From Alphaproteobacteria bacterium (GTDB taxonomy: Bacteria > Pseudomonadota > Alphaproteobacteria > Caulobacterales > Caulobacteraceae): a stretch of DNA of 13,251 nucleotides. The stretch lies in the NCBI GenBank assembly GCA_028869395.1, contig JAGWSE010000013.1:1-13251 (forward strand), written 5' to 3'. Position numbers and translations under genes: made by a program. Shown piece by piece: positions 1-5,580 of the stretch (positions within the stretch are counted from its first letter, which is position 1; every line of letters starts with the position of its first letter). The notes under the pieces were generated by a model. That model saw only the letters and a program-made list of their open reading frames with translations. It did no database searches and was not told where the DNA came from.

Positions 1-709
1 CCTCGGCCTCGATGCCGCCCACGCCCCAGCCCAGGACCGACAGGCCGTTGACCATGGTGGTGTGCGAATCGGTGCCGACCACCGTGTCCGGATAGGCGGT
101 CACGACCCCGTCCTCTTCGTTGGTCCAGACCGTCTGGGCGAGGTATTCGAGGTTCACCTGGTGGCAGATGCCGGTGCCCGGCGGCACTACGCGGAAGTTG
201 TTGAAGGCCGAGGAGCCCCAGCGCAGGAAGCGGTACCGCTCCATGTTGCGCTCGTACTCGCGCTCGACGTTCTCGCCGAACGCCTTGGCGGTGCCGAAGT
301 AGTCGACCATCACCGAGTGGTCGATGACGAGGTCCACCGGGTTCAGCGGATTGATCTTCTCAGGGGTGGCGCCGAGGTTGACCATCGCGTCGCGCATGGC
401 GGCCAGATCGACCACCGCCGGGACGCCGGTGAAGTCCTGCATCAGCACGCGGGCGGGACGGAAGCTGATCTCGTGCTCCACGCCGCCCTTGTTGTCGAGC
501 CAGGCGGCGATGGCCTTCAGGTCGTCCTGCCCCACCGACTTGTCGTCTTCGTTGCGCAGCAGGTTCTCCAGCAGCACCTTCATCGAGATGGGCAGCCGGG
601 ACACTCCCGAAAGTCCCGCTTCCTCCGCGGCCTGAAGGCTGTAGTAAGCATAGGTCTTGTCGCCCACCACGAGCTCGCGGCGGGTTTTCAGGCTGTCTAC
701 TGACGCCAT
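1..709 (-). CDS. acnA: Aconitate hydratase AcnA, N-terminal part (runs off the window)
   Basis: Cytosolic TCA-cycle enzyme that converts citrate to isocitrate through an Fe-S cluster. The minus strand reads open from an ATG at 709 to the window edge, giving 236 complete codons of a protein that is normally about 890-900 residues. It starts MASVDSLKTRRELVVGDK and contains hallmark AcnA/IRP-type stretches in order: ISMKVLLENLLRNE, HEISFRPARVLMQDFTGVP, VDLVIDHSVMVDYFG, ERYRFLRWG, VVPPGTGICHQVNLEYL and VGTDSHTTMVNGLSVLGWG. The cysteines that ligate the Fe-S cluster lie further downstream and cannot be checked here. The start is supported by AGAAGGA (717-723 read in reverse) seven bases upstream. 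The gene is divergent from the ccm cluster, so promoter elements should lie in the shared 710-972 spacer. Identity is secure. The A-type (AcnA) assignment follows from the N-terminal architecture, since AcnB begins differently. Confidence 0.96.
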   Translation of the reverse strand, partial: MASVDSLKTRRELVVGDKTYAYYSLQAAEEAGLSGVSRLPISMKVLLENLLRNEDDKSVGQDDLKAIAAWLDNKGGVEHEISFRPARVLMQDFTGVPAVVDLAAMRDAMVNLGATPEKINPLNPVDLVIDHSVMVDYFGTAKAFGENVEREYERNMERYRFLRWGSSAFNNFRVVPPGTGICHQVNLEYLAQTVWTNEEDGVVTAYPDTVVGTDSHTTMVNGLSVLGWGVGGIEAE

Positions 710-972
710 AAGGGGATCCTTCTTCTGTTCCCGGCCGACCCACGACCGACCCAGGGATCGCGCGCTTTAAGAGGCGGACACACAGGTTCCGCTTCCGCGC
801 GGCGTACGTCCCCCGAGGCGACGGCGGCCGGCCGCTTCATAGGCCGAACCGATCCGCAGGTCCATGCGCGGGAAAGTTGGGTTCGATACCCTTGCGAATC
901 GCGGACCGGGAGGCCCTTCGAGCCGCTCGCCCTCCCGGCGGCTGTCCTCGCTGCGCGGATGCACGCTCGCCC
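710..972. other. Divergent intergenic spacer acnA / ccmA
   Basis: A 263-base spacer between two divergently transcribed genes. It must carry the acnA promoter (minus) and probably the ccm promoter (plus). Apart from the acnA ribosome binding site at 717-723, I see no convincing -35/-10 pair. GGGTTCGATACCC near 880-892 resembles a tRNA T-arm but has no tRNA body around it. No ORF in this stretch looks like a real protein. Confidence 0.6.
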
Positions 973-1575
973 ATGATCACGGCCCTTTCGCTTCGCAATC
1001 TGGCGATCCGGCGCGGCGGCAGGCTGCTGTTCGAGGGGGTCTCCCTGGAGCTCTCGGCCGGTGAGGCGTGCGCGCTGACGGGACCCAATGGATCCGGCAA
1101 GACGAGCCTGCTGCGGGCCGTGGCCGGTCTGGTGCGACCCGAAGGCGGCGAGGTCGCGTTCCCCGGCGTGGAGACGGAGGAGGCGCGCGGGGCGGGACTG
1201 CACCTCATCGGACACCAGGATGGATTGAAGCCCGCCCGGACGGCCTGGGAGGAGCTCGCCTTCTGGACGGTTTGGTGCGGCGGCTCCGAGACCTCGGCCC
1301 GCGCGGCGGCCGAAGCGCTGGAGCTGCCGCCCTTGCTGGAGCTGGAAGTGCGCCGGCTGTCGGCCGGGCAGAGGCGGCGCCTGGCGCTGGCCCGCCTGCT
1401 GGCGGCGCCGCGGCCGCTGTGGCTGCTGGACGAACCTCTGTCGCCGCTGGACGCCCGGTTTCGCGCCCGCTTCGGCGAGATCATGGTCGCCCACCTGCAG
1501 GGCGGAGGGCTGATCCTGGCGGCCGTCCACGACCCGCTGCCGATCCGGGCCAAGAGCCTGGAGCTCGCCGGATGA
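973..1575 (+). CDS. ccmA: Heme ABC exporter, ATP-binding protein CcmA
   Basis: ATPase of the CcmABCD complex, which in system I cytochrome c maturation drives release of heme-loaded CcmE from CcmC/CcmD on the cytoplasmic side of the inner membrane. The 200-residue product has a Walker A (GPNGSGKTS, residues 37-45), the CcmA-type GHQDGLK stretch in the Q-loop region, the signature LSAGQRRRLALARLL, a Walker B (LWLLDEPLSPLD) and an H-loop (AAVHDPL). LSAGQ instead of LSGGQ and the 200-residue length are typical of CcmA. The frame is open upstream to 877, but I chose the ATG at 973 because MITALSLRNLAI aligns with the usual CcmA start and the upstream extension is Arg/Pro-rich and unlike the family. 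No strong Shine-Dalgarno is visible. The stop overlaps the ccmB start as ATGA. Confidence 0.95.
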   Translation: MITALSLRNLAIRRGGRLLFEGVSLELSAGEACALTGPNGSGKTSLLRAVAGLVRPEGGEVAFPGVETEEARGAGLHLIGHQDGLKPARTAWEELAFWTVWCGGSETSARAAAEALELPPLLELEVRRLSAGQRRRLALARLLAAPRPLWLLDEPLSPLDARFRARFGEIMVAHLQGGGLILAAVHDPLPIRAKSLELAG

Positions 1576-2237
1576 GCCGCCTGGGCGCCCTGATCCGTCG
1601 CGAGACGACGCTGGCGTGGGGCCGCGGCGGCGGTCCGTTGGTGACGGTGGGCTTCTACGCCGGCGTCGCCACCCTGCTGCCGCTGGCGATCGGGCCCGAG
1701 CGGGAGAGGCTTGCGGCCGTGGCCACGGGCGCGGCCTGGGTGGCGCTGGCGCTGGCCTCGCTGCTGTCGCTGGAGCGGCTGTTCGAGCGCGACTACGAGG
1801 ACGGCGCGCTGGATCTGATGACGCTGTCCGAGACGCCGCTGGAGCTGACCAGCGCGGTCAAGTGCCTGGGCCAGTGGATCGCCACTGGCGCGCCGCTGGC
1901 GCTCGCCGCCCCGGTCGCGGCCATCGGGCTGGGCGCCAGCGCCGCGCTCGCCCCCCTGATCTTCGCCTGCGCCCTGCTGGGCGGGCTGGCCTTCGCCTTC
2001 GTGGGCGGCATCGGGGCGGCCCTAAGCCTGGGCGCGCGCCGCGGAGGGCTGCTCACCGCGGTCATCGTGCTGCCGCTGTTCACGCCGCCGGTGATCTTCG
2101 GGGGCGGGGCGCTGGACGCCATGGCCTCGGGCCTGCCGTGGCAGGCGGCCTTCGCACTGCTCGCCGCCTACACCGCCGCGGCGGTCGCCCTGGGGCCGCT
2201 CGCCATGGCGGCCGCCTGCCGAAACGCGCTGTCCTGA
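1572..2237 (+). CDS. ccmB: Heme exporter membrane protein CcmB
   Basis: Integral membrane subunit that pairs with CcmA in the CcmABCD heme-release complex of cytochrome c biogenesis. The product is 221 residues, the normal CcmB length. It has a short cytoplasmic N-terminus with basic residues (MSRLGALIRRE) and about six hydrophobic segments (roughly 24-40, 47-66, 102-122, 125-150, 159-177, 190-214). The conserved CcmB loop LFERDYEDGALDLM lies at about 70-83, matching the family pattern LF..D..DG.L. The start ATG shares bases with the ccmA stop (ATGA), which implies translational coupling and fixes the start. A longer open reading frame extends upstream inside ccmA, but it is only the out-of-frame shadow of that gene. 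Next downstream, 63 bases away, is the Spy-like gene, which is not a standard ccm member. Confidence 0.95.
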   Translation: MSRLGALIRRETTLAWGRGGGPLVTVGFYAGVATLLPLAIGPERERLAAVATGAAWVALALASLLSLERLFERDYEDGALDLMTLSETPLELTSAVKCLGQWIATGAPLALAAPVAAIGLGASAALAPLIFACALLGGLAFAFVGGIGAALSLGARRGGLLTAVIVLPLFTPPVIFGGGALDAMASGLPWQAAFALLAAYTAAAVALGPLAMAAACRNALS

Positions 2238-2300
2238 GGGATCGCGACGGAACGCCGATCGCCCGCCGTGGAACCAGCGGGGACGATTAAGGACGACCTG

Positions 2301-2888
2301 ATGAAACTGACCACCCTCGCCTTCGCCGCCGCCCTCGGCCTCTCGGCCGGCGCCGCGACCGCCCAGCCGGCCCCGGGACCCGGTCCACGCGCCGAAGGCC
2401 ACCAATGGCATAGGCCCGATCCCGCACAGATGGCGCAGCGCCACGCCGAGATGATGCAGCGGCATGAGCAGCGCCTGCGCGACATCCTGCAGCTGCGGCC
2501 CGACCAGGAGCCTGCGCTGCAGGCCTTGATGGCCTCGATGAAGCCGCCGGCGGGCGGCCCCGGCGCGATGATGCGCCCCGCCGCCGGCGCAGCGCCGCTC
2601 ACCACGCCCCAGCGGCTCGACCGCATGCAGGCGATGATGGCCGAGCATATGGCGCAGTTCCAGCAGCACGCAGCCGCCGTCAAACGCTTCTACGCCCAGC
2701 TGACGCCCGCCCAGCAGCGCGCCTTCGACGCGCTGGCCCCGATGATGATGCGCCACGGGATGCACGGCACGCATCGGATGGATGGCATGCACGGCCCCGG
2801 GATGCGGGGCGGCCACGGCATGGGCATGGGCCGGATGGGCGGCTTCCGCAGCGGCCCGGGCCAGCCCCCGCCCCCGCCAGCCGGCTGA
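2301..2888 (+). CDS. Secreted Met/His-rich Spy/CpxP-like (LTXXQ) protein
   Basis: Predicted periplasmic protein of 195 residues. Residues 1-21 form a signal peptide (MKLTTLAFAAALGL..GAATA, cut before QPA). A helical region follows, with two repeats of the Spy/CpxP hallmark: LRPDQEPALQAL (about 65-76) and LTPAQQRAFDAL (about 134-145). The C-terminal tail (148-179) holds ten Met and five His among Gly and Arg, then a Pro run. The family includes periplasmic chaperones and metal- or envelope-stress sensors (Spy, CpxP, CnrX/ZraP-like). The tail suggests binding of soft metal such as copper, but that is inference. The start ATG follows TTAAGGA with good spacing, which is a better site than the in-frame upstream ATG at 2268. 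The gene sits between ccmB and ccmC on the same strand, an unusual place, so a role linked to heme or copper handling for cytochromes is possible but unproven. Confidence 0.82.
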   Translation: MKLTTLAFAAALGLSAGAATAQPAPGPGPRAEGHQWHRPDPAQMAQRHAEMMQRHEQRLRDILQLRPDQEPALQALMASMKPPAGGPGAMMRPAAGAAPLTTPQRLDRMQAMMAEHMAQFQQHAAAVKRFYAQLTPAQQRAFDALAPMMMRHGMHGTHRMDGMHGPGMRGGHGMGMGRMGGFRSGPGQPPPPPAG

Positions 2889-2897
2889 GACGCGGGC

Positions 2898-2937
2898 CCG
2901 GCGCGGACAGGGCCGTTGCGGCCTCTCTCCGCGCCGG
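2898..2937 (+). terminator. GC-rich hairpin after the Spy-like gene
   Basis: A perfect 10-base inverted repeat, CCGGCGCGGA (2898-2907) and TCCGCGCCGG (2928-2937), with a 20-base loop that contains its own small GGCC-GTTGC-GGCC hairpin. It begins 10 bases after the stop codon of the Spy-like gene. There is no T-run, so it is not a canonical intrinsic terminator. It may attenuate transcription or protect the 3' end of the mRNA between the upstream genes and ccmC. Confidence 0.4.
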
Positions 2938-2985
2938 CCGTGATGGCCGCTTGCGGGTGACCCTGCCTGAGGTTAAGCCGCGCGC

Positions 2986-3708
2986 ATGATCCCGGCCCCA
3001 GCGTTCCTGGCCAATCCGGAGCGGTTCATGGCGTTCTCGCGCTGGGCCGCGCCGGCGCTGGGCGTGATCGCCGTCGTTCTGGCGCTCGTAGGCCTGTGGC
3101 TCGGCTGGTCGGCGCCGCCGGATTACCAGCAGGGCGAGACGGTACGGATCATGTTCATCCACGTGCCGGCGGCGATCATGGCCATGTTCGTCTACGCCTG
3201 CCTGGGCGTGGCGAGTTTCCTGGCGCTGGTCTATCGCCATGTGCTGGCCGACTGCGCCGCCCAGTCCGCGGCGGTGCTGGGGACCGGGTTCACGGGCCTG
3301 GCGCTCGTCACCGGCTCGCTGTGGGGCCGGCCCATGTGGGGCGCCTGGTGGGTCTGGGACGCGCGCCTGACCTCGGTGCTGGTGCTGTTCCTGTTCTACG
3401 TGGCCTACCTGTCGCTGCGGGCCTCCATCGACGACGAGACCAAGGGCTCGCGCGCGGCGGCGATCCTGGCGCTGGTCGGGCTGATCAACCTGCCGATCGT
3501 GCATTTCAGCGTCTACTGGTGGAACAGCCTGCACCAGGGCTCGTCGATGTTCACGCCGGGCGCGCTGGCCCCGGTTTACGCTTGGCCGCTCTACGTCATG
3601 CTGCTGGCCTACCTCGCCGGATTCGGCTCGCTTTGGCTGGTGCGGATCCGCGGCGAGGTGTGGCGCCGGCGGGCCGAGGCCGCAGCGCTGAGGGCGGCGC
3701 GGGGCTGA
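2986..3708 (+). CDS. ccmC: Heme-handling protein CcmC
   Basis: Inner-membrane protein that presents heme at its periplasmic WWD domain and promotes attachment to the chaperone CcmE during cytochrome c maturation. The product is 240 residues, close to the E. coli protein. The tryptophan-rich WWD motif is WGRPMWGAWWVWDARLT (about 113-129). The two external heme-ligand histidines are His59 (MFIHVPAA) and His183 (WWNSLHQGSSM), matching E. coli His60 and His184. Six membrane segments can be read at about 22-41, 62-83, 97-112, 129-145, 157-172 and 195-216. The start ATG has GAGG eleven bases upstream, a weak site. The stop lies one base before the ccmD start, so the two are translated in close succession. 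Identity is secure. Confidence 0.96.
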   Translation: MIPAPAFLANPERFMAFSRWAAPALGVIAVVLALVGLWLGWSAPPDYQQGETVRIMFIHVPAAIMAMFVYACLGVASFLALVYRHVLADCAAQSAAVLGTGFTGLALVTGSLWGRPMWGAWWVWDARLTSVLVLFLFYVAYLSLRASIDDETKGSRAAAILALVGLINLPIVHFSVYWWNSLHQGSSMFTPGALAPVYAWPLYVMLLAYLAGFGSLWLVRIRGEVWRRRAEAAALRAARG

Positions 3709-3709
3709 G

Positions 3710-3865
3710 ATGGCGCCGATCCCCGACCTCTCCGCCGGCAAGTACGGGGCCTACATCTGGCCCGCCTACGCCATCACCGCGGCGGTGTTCGCGATCCTGA
3801 TCGCGGGCGCGCTGGGCCACGCGCGACGCTGGAAGAAGAAGGCCGAGGAGGCGACGCGCAAGTGA
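3710..3865 (+). CDS. ccmD: Heme exporter small subunit CcmD
   Basis: Tiny single-pass membrane protein that holds CcmA, CcmB, CcmC and CcmE together and is needed for release of holo-CcmE. Translated directly from the sequence, it is 51 residues: a short N-terminus (MAPIPDLSAGKYGAYIW), one hydrophobic helix at about 18-36 (PAYAITAAVFAILIAGALG), and a basic tail (HARRWKKKAEEATRK). The Tyr/Trp-Pro-Ala-Tyr entry into the helix and the positive cytoplasmic tail are typical of CcmD. It starts one base after the ccmC stop, and its stop overlaps the ccmG start as GTGA. Size, topology and position between ccmC and ccmG make the call firm despite low sequence information. Confidence 0.93.
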   Translation: MAPIPDLSAGKYGAYIWPAYAITAAVFAILIAGALGHARRWKKKAEEATRK

Positions 3866-4386
3866 CCCGGTGGGTGACCCTCCTGCCGCTGGCTGCGATC
3901 GTGGCGCTGGCGCTGCTGTTCGGAATCTATGGCCTGCATCACAATCCGCATGTCGAGCCCCACGAGCTGGTCGGCAAGCCGATGCCGGACGACGCCCTGC
4001 CCTCGCTCGACGACGGCCGTCAGGTGAAGCTGCGGGAACTGGTCAAGGACGGCCCGGTGGTCGTGAACTTCTTCGCCTCCTGGTGCGGCCCCTGCCAGGT
4101 CGAGGAGCCGACGCTGATGGCGCTGAAGGCGAAGAAGGTGCCGATCGTCGGCATCGCCTACGAGGACGAGCCGCAGAACACCCAGGCGTTCCTGAACCGG
4201 CTGGGCGACCCCTTCGCGGTCCGGCTGGTGGATCGCCACGGCCGCACCGGCGTCGACTTCGGCATCACCGGCGTGCCGGAAACCTACCTCGTCGGGGCCG
4301 ACGGGGTGATCAAGAAGAAGTGGACCGGACCGCTCGACGACGGCGACGTCGAGGCGCTGGCCCGGGCCACGTCAACCGCCCGTTAA
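3862..4386 (+). CDS. ccmG: Thiol:disulfide interchange protein CcmG (DsbE family)
   Basis: Membrane-anchored periplasmic thioredoxin that keeps apocytochrome c CXXCH cysteines (via CcmH) reduced for heme ligation. The 174-residue product has an N-terminal signal anchor (about 5-24, TLLPLAAIVALALLFGIYGL) and then a thioredoxin fold. The active site is FFASWCGPCQVEEPTL with Cys75 and Cys78. The CcmG-specific acidic stretch IVGIAYEDEP follows, and the cis-proline loop is GVPETY (Pro139). The start is GTG at 3862, overlapping the ccmD stop (GTGA), which implies coupling; no better internal start precedes the anchor. It is the last recognisable ccm gene here, so the CcmF/H/I proteins it works with must be encoded elsewhere. 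Confidence 0.95.
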   Translation: MTRWVTLLPLAAIVALALLFGIYGLHHNPHVEPHELVGKPMPDDALPSLDDGRQVKLRELVKDGPVVVNFFASWCGPCQVEEPTLMALKAKKVPIVGIAYEDEPQNTQAFLNRLGDPFAVRLVDRHGRTGVDFGITGVPETYLVGADGVIKKKWTGPLDDGDVEALARATSTAR

Positions 4387-4416
4387 GGAAGCTGGCGGCA
4401 GCTTCCCGTTAACCAT
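4379..4416 (+). promoter_or_regulatory. Hairpin flanked by CCCGTTAA repeats, ending in a TTAACCAT box
   Basis: A perfect 8-base inverted repeat, GGAAGCTG (4387-4394) and CAGCTTCC (4399-4406), with a GCGG loop sits right after the ccmG stop. It is bracketed by an identical direct repeat, CCCGTTAA, at 4379-4386 and 4405-4412. The second copy runs into TTAACCAT (4409-4416), which matches the half-site known for the cell-cycle regulator CtrA in Caulobacter. The hairpin lacks a T-run. It could end the ccm transcript or form part of the promoter of the next gene. The CtrA link is inference. Confidence 0.35.
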
Positions 4417-4431
4417 GTTTCGGAAGCAGCC

Positions 4432-4704
4432 GTGACCGCCGTCCGCCCGCCCGTCTTCCCGCCCAGCCGACCGGCGCCCGCCGGCCCGCAGCGGGCCGAT
4501 CCGGCCAAGCTCGCCGCTCAGAAGGCGTTCTTCGAGGCCGCGCTCGGCAATTCGGGCCCGACCAGACCCGCGGCGGCGACGGCCCCTCTGGCCGCAAGCG
4601 CCGCATCCGTAAGGCCGCCGCAGGTCGCGGCGGCCGCCGCACCCGGGCCGGACCAGCCTAGCCGCATCCTTCGGCCGGGCTCGCTGATCGACATCAAGGT
4701 CTGA
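4432..4704 (+). CDS. Small Pro/Ala-rich hypothetical protein with a conserved-looking C-terminal peptide
   Basis: Unrecognised 90-residue protein. Its first half has a short helix-like stretch (ADPAKLAAQKAFFEAALG, about 22-39), the middle is Ala/Pro-rich and probably disordered, and the end is a compact hydrophobic/charged peptide (SRILRPGSLIDIKV). There is no signal peptide and no membrane segment. The start is GTG at 4432, with GGAAG five bases upstream. An ATG at 4415 is in another frame and stops after six codons. Third-position GC bias and the ordered ends suggest a real gene rather than a chance ORF. It lies 45 bases after ccmG on the same strand but is separated by a hairpin, so it may be independently expressed. 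I infer it is lineage-restricted to Caulobacterales. No function is assigned. Confidence 0.7.
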   Translation: MTAVRPPVFPPSRPAPAGPQRADPAKLAAQKAFFEAALGNSGPTRPAAATAPLAASAASVRPPQVAAAAAPGPDQPSRILRPGSLIDIKV

Positions 4705-4745
4705 CGGCGCAGCTAAACTGCTGAAAGATTAACTTTCTTTATTCC
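4688..4745 (+). promoter_or_regulatory. AT-rich promoter-like pocket before the 70-residue ORF
   Basis: GCTAAACT (4712-4719) matches six of eight positions of the Caulobacter housekeeping -10 consensus GCTANAWC, with TCGACA (4688-4693) as a loose -35. It is followed by an unusually AT-rich tract with the palindrome GAAAG-ATTAA-CTTTC (4723-4737). TTAA at 4729-4732 followed by TATT seven bases later is an imperfect CtrA-like TTAA-N7-TTAA arrangement. This is a tentative promoter call resting on composition and partial matches. Confidence 0.3.
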
Positions 4746-4779
4746 GGAACGCACCCGCCACGCGAGAGTTTTCCGTGGC

Positions 4780-4992
4780 ATGAACGGACGGGACGAGAGG
4801 ATCTACGAGGAGGCCAGCGCCCTGTGGCGCGAGGTCTTCGGCGAGCCGCCGCCCATCCGGGCCGACGGCTCGGCCCTGCTGGACGTGATCACCAAAGGGC
4901 TGCCGGAAAAGCCCTACGATCGTCTCGCCTCGCCCTACCTGCGGCCCTCGCAGATCGCACGGCCGAAGTCCCCGCAGGGCACGCAGGCCTGA
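4780..4992 (+). CDS. Small hypothetical protein, 70 residues
   Basis: Unrecognised small protein, predicted to be soluble. It has an acidic amphipathic N-terminal helix (RDERIYEEASALWREVFG, about 4-21). After PPPIRADG comes a second helix-like segment (SALLDVITKGLP) and a Tyr/Arg/Pro-rich tail (YDRLASPYLRPSQIARPK). The ordered alternation of helix and turn residues and the codon bias argue for a real gene. The start ATG at 4780 has only a weak purine tract (GAGAG near 4763) upstream. It converges on the septation-protein gene with six bases between the stops. It resembles hypothetical proteins I associate with Caulobacteraceae, but I cannot confirm this without a search. No function is assigned. 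Confidence 0.72.
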   Translation: MNGRDERIYEEASALWREVFGEPPPIRADGSALLDVITKGLPEKPYDRLASPYLRPSQIARPKSPQGTQA

Positions 4993-4998
4993 CGGAAG

Positions 4999-5580
4999 CT
5001 ACTTTTTGGGGGATTCCTCGGGCGCTTCGTCGTCGGGCATGTGCTTCATCATCAACGGCGCCTGGCTCATGGCGAAGATGAAGATCAGGATCGCCGTGCC
5101 GGGGAACTTGTAGAGCGCCCAAACCCGCGTCGACTGGGTGCGCCAGATCACCTCGTTGGCGGCGGCCAGCGCCAGGAAGAGGAGCGCGTAGCGCAGGGTC
5201 AGCGTGCGGACCACCGGGTCCGGCAGGTGGAAGGCGTCGCCCATCAGCGCCTTCAGCGGGTTCTTGCCGCGAAGCGCGCCGGTCAAGAGGAAGAGTCCGA
5301 AGCCCGCATCCAGGATGGTGAGCTTCATCTTGATGATGGCCTCGTTATGGAAGACGAGGGTCGCGCCGCCGAAGATCACGCCGAAGATGGCGGTGACCAG
5401 CGGCATGGGCGCGAGCCGCCGCTCGAAGCCGAAGCCCACAAGAAGGGCCGCGATCGAGCCCGCCACCACCGCCCAGCTCGCGGTGATCGCATTGCCGGTG
5501 ATCGCGATGACGGCCAGGAAGGCGACGAGGCCGGCGTAATCGACGAACAGGCGCACCCAGCGCCCGGCCTTGGGACTCAT
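4999..5580 (-). CDS. yciB: YciB/IspZ-type inner membrane septation protein
   Basis: Polytopic inner-membrane protein of the septation protein A family (IspZ in Shigella, YciB in E. coli), linked to cell-envelope integrity and division. The product is 193 residues with about five hydrophobic segments (12-28, 33-50, 62-78, 87-103, 128-141, 160-172). Family hallmarks are IIKMKLTILDAGFGLFLL (about 82-99), ANEVIWRTQSTRVWALYKF (141-159) and the end IFAMSQAPLMMKHM. A short acidic/Lys tail (PDDEAPEESPKK) follows. Its ATG overlaps the ftsY stop as ATGA, so it is translationally coupled to ftsY, a linkage common in alphaproteobacteria. Family assignment is firm. The exact biochemical activity of the family is poorly defined. 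Confidence 0.93.
   Translation of the reverse strand: MSPKAGRWVRLFVDYAGLVAFLAVIAITGNAITASWAVVAGSIAALLVGFGFERRLAPMPLVTAIFGVIFGGATLVFHNEAIIKMKLTILDAGFGLFLLTGALRGKNPLKALMGDAFHLPDPVVRTLTLRYALLFLALAAANEVIWRTQSTRVWALYKFPGTAILIFIFAMSQAPLMMKHMPDDEAPEESPKK

Noticed and set aside
880..892. GGGTTCGATACCC resembling a tRNA T-arm
   Set aside because: Only three paired G-C bases surround the loop, and there is no acceptor stem, anticodon arm or D-arm at the right distances on either strand.
697..1530. A 277-codon minus-strand open frame through the acnA upstream region and ccmA
   Set aside because: Arg/Gln/Gly-rich translation without a domain, antisense to CcmA whose motifs are complete.
2238..2300. GGAAC motifs upstream of the Spy-like gene as an ECF sigma promoter
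   Set aside because: GGAAC occurs twice but no matching -10 element is found at the expected spacing.
3596..4239. Minus-strand open frames over ccmC, ccmD and ccmG
   Set aside because: Antisense shadows of three recognisable plus-strand genes.
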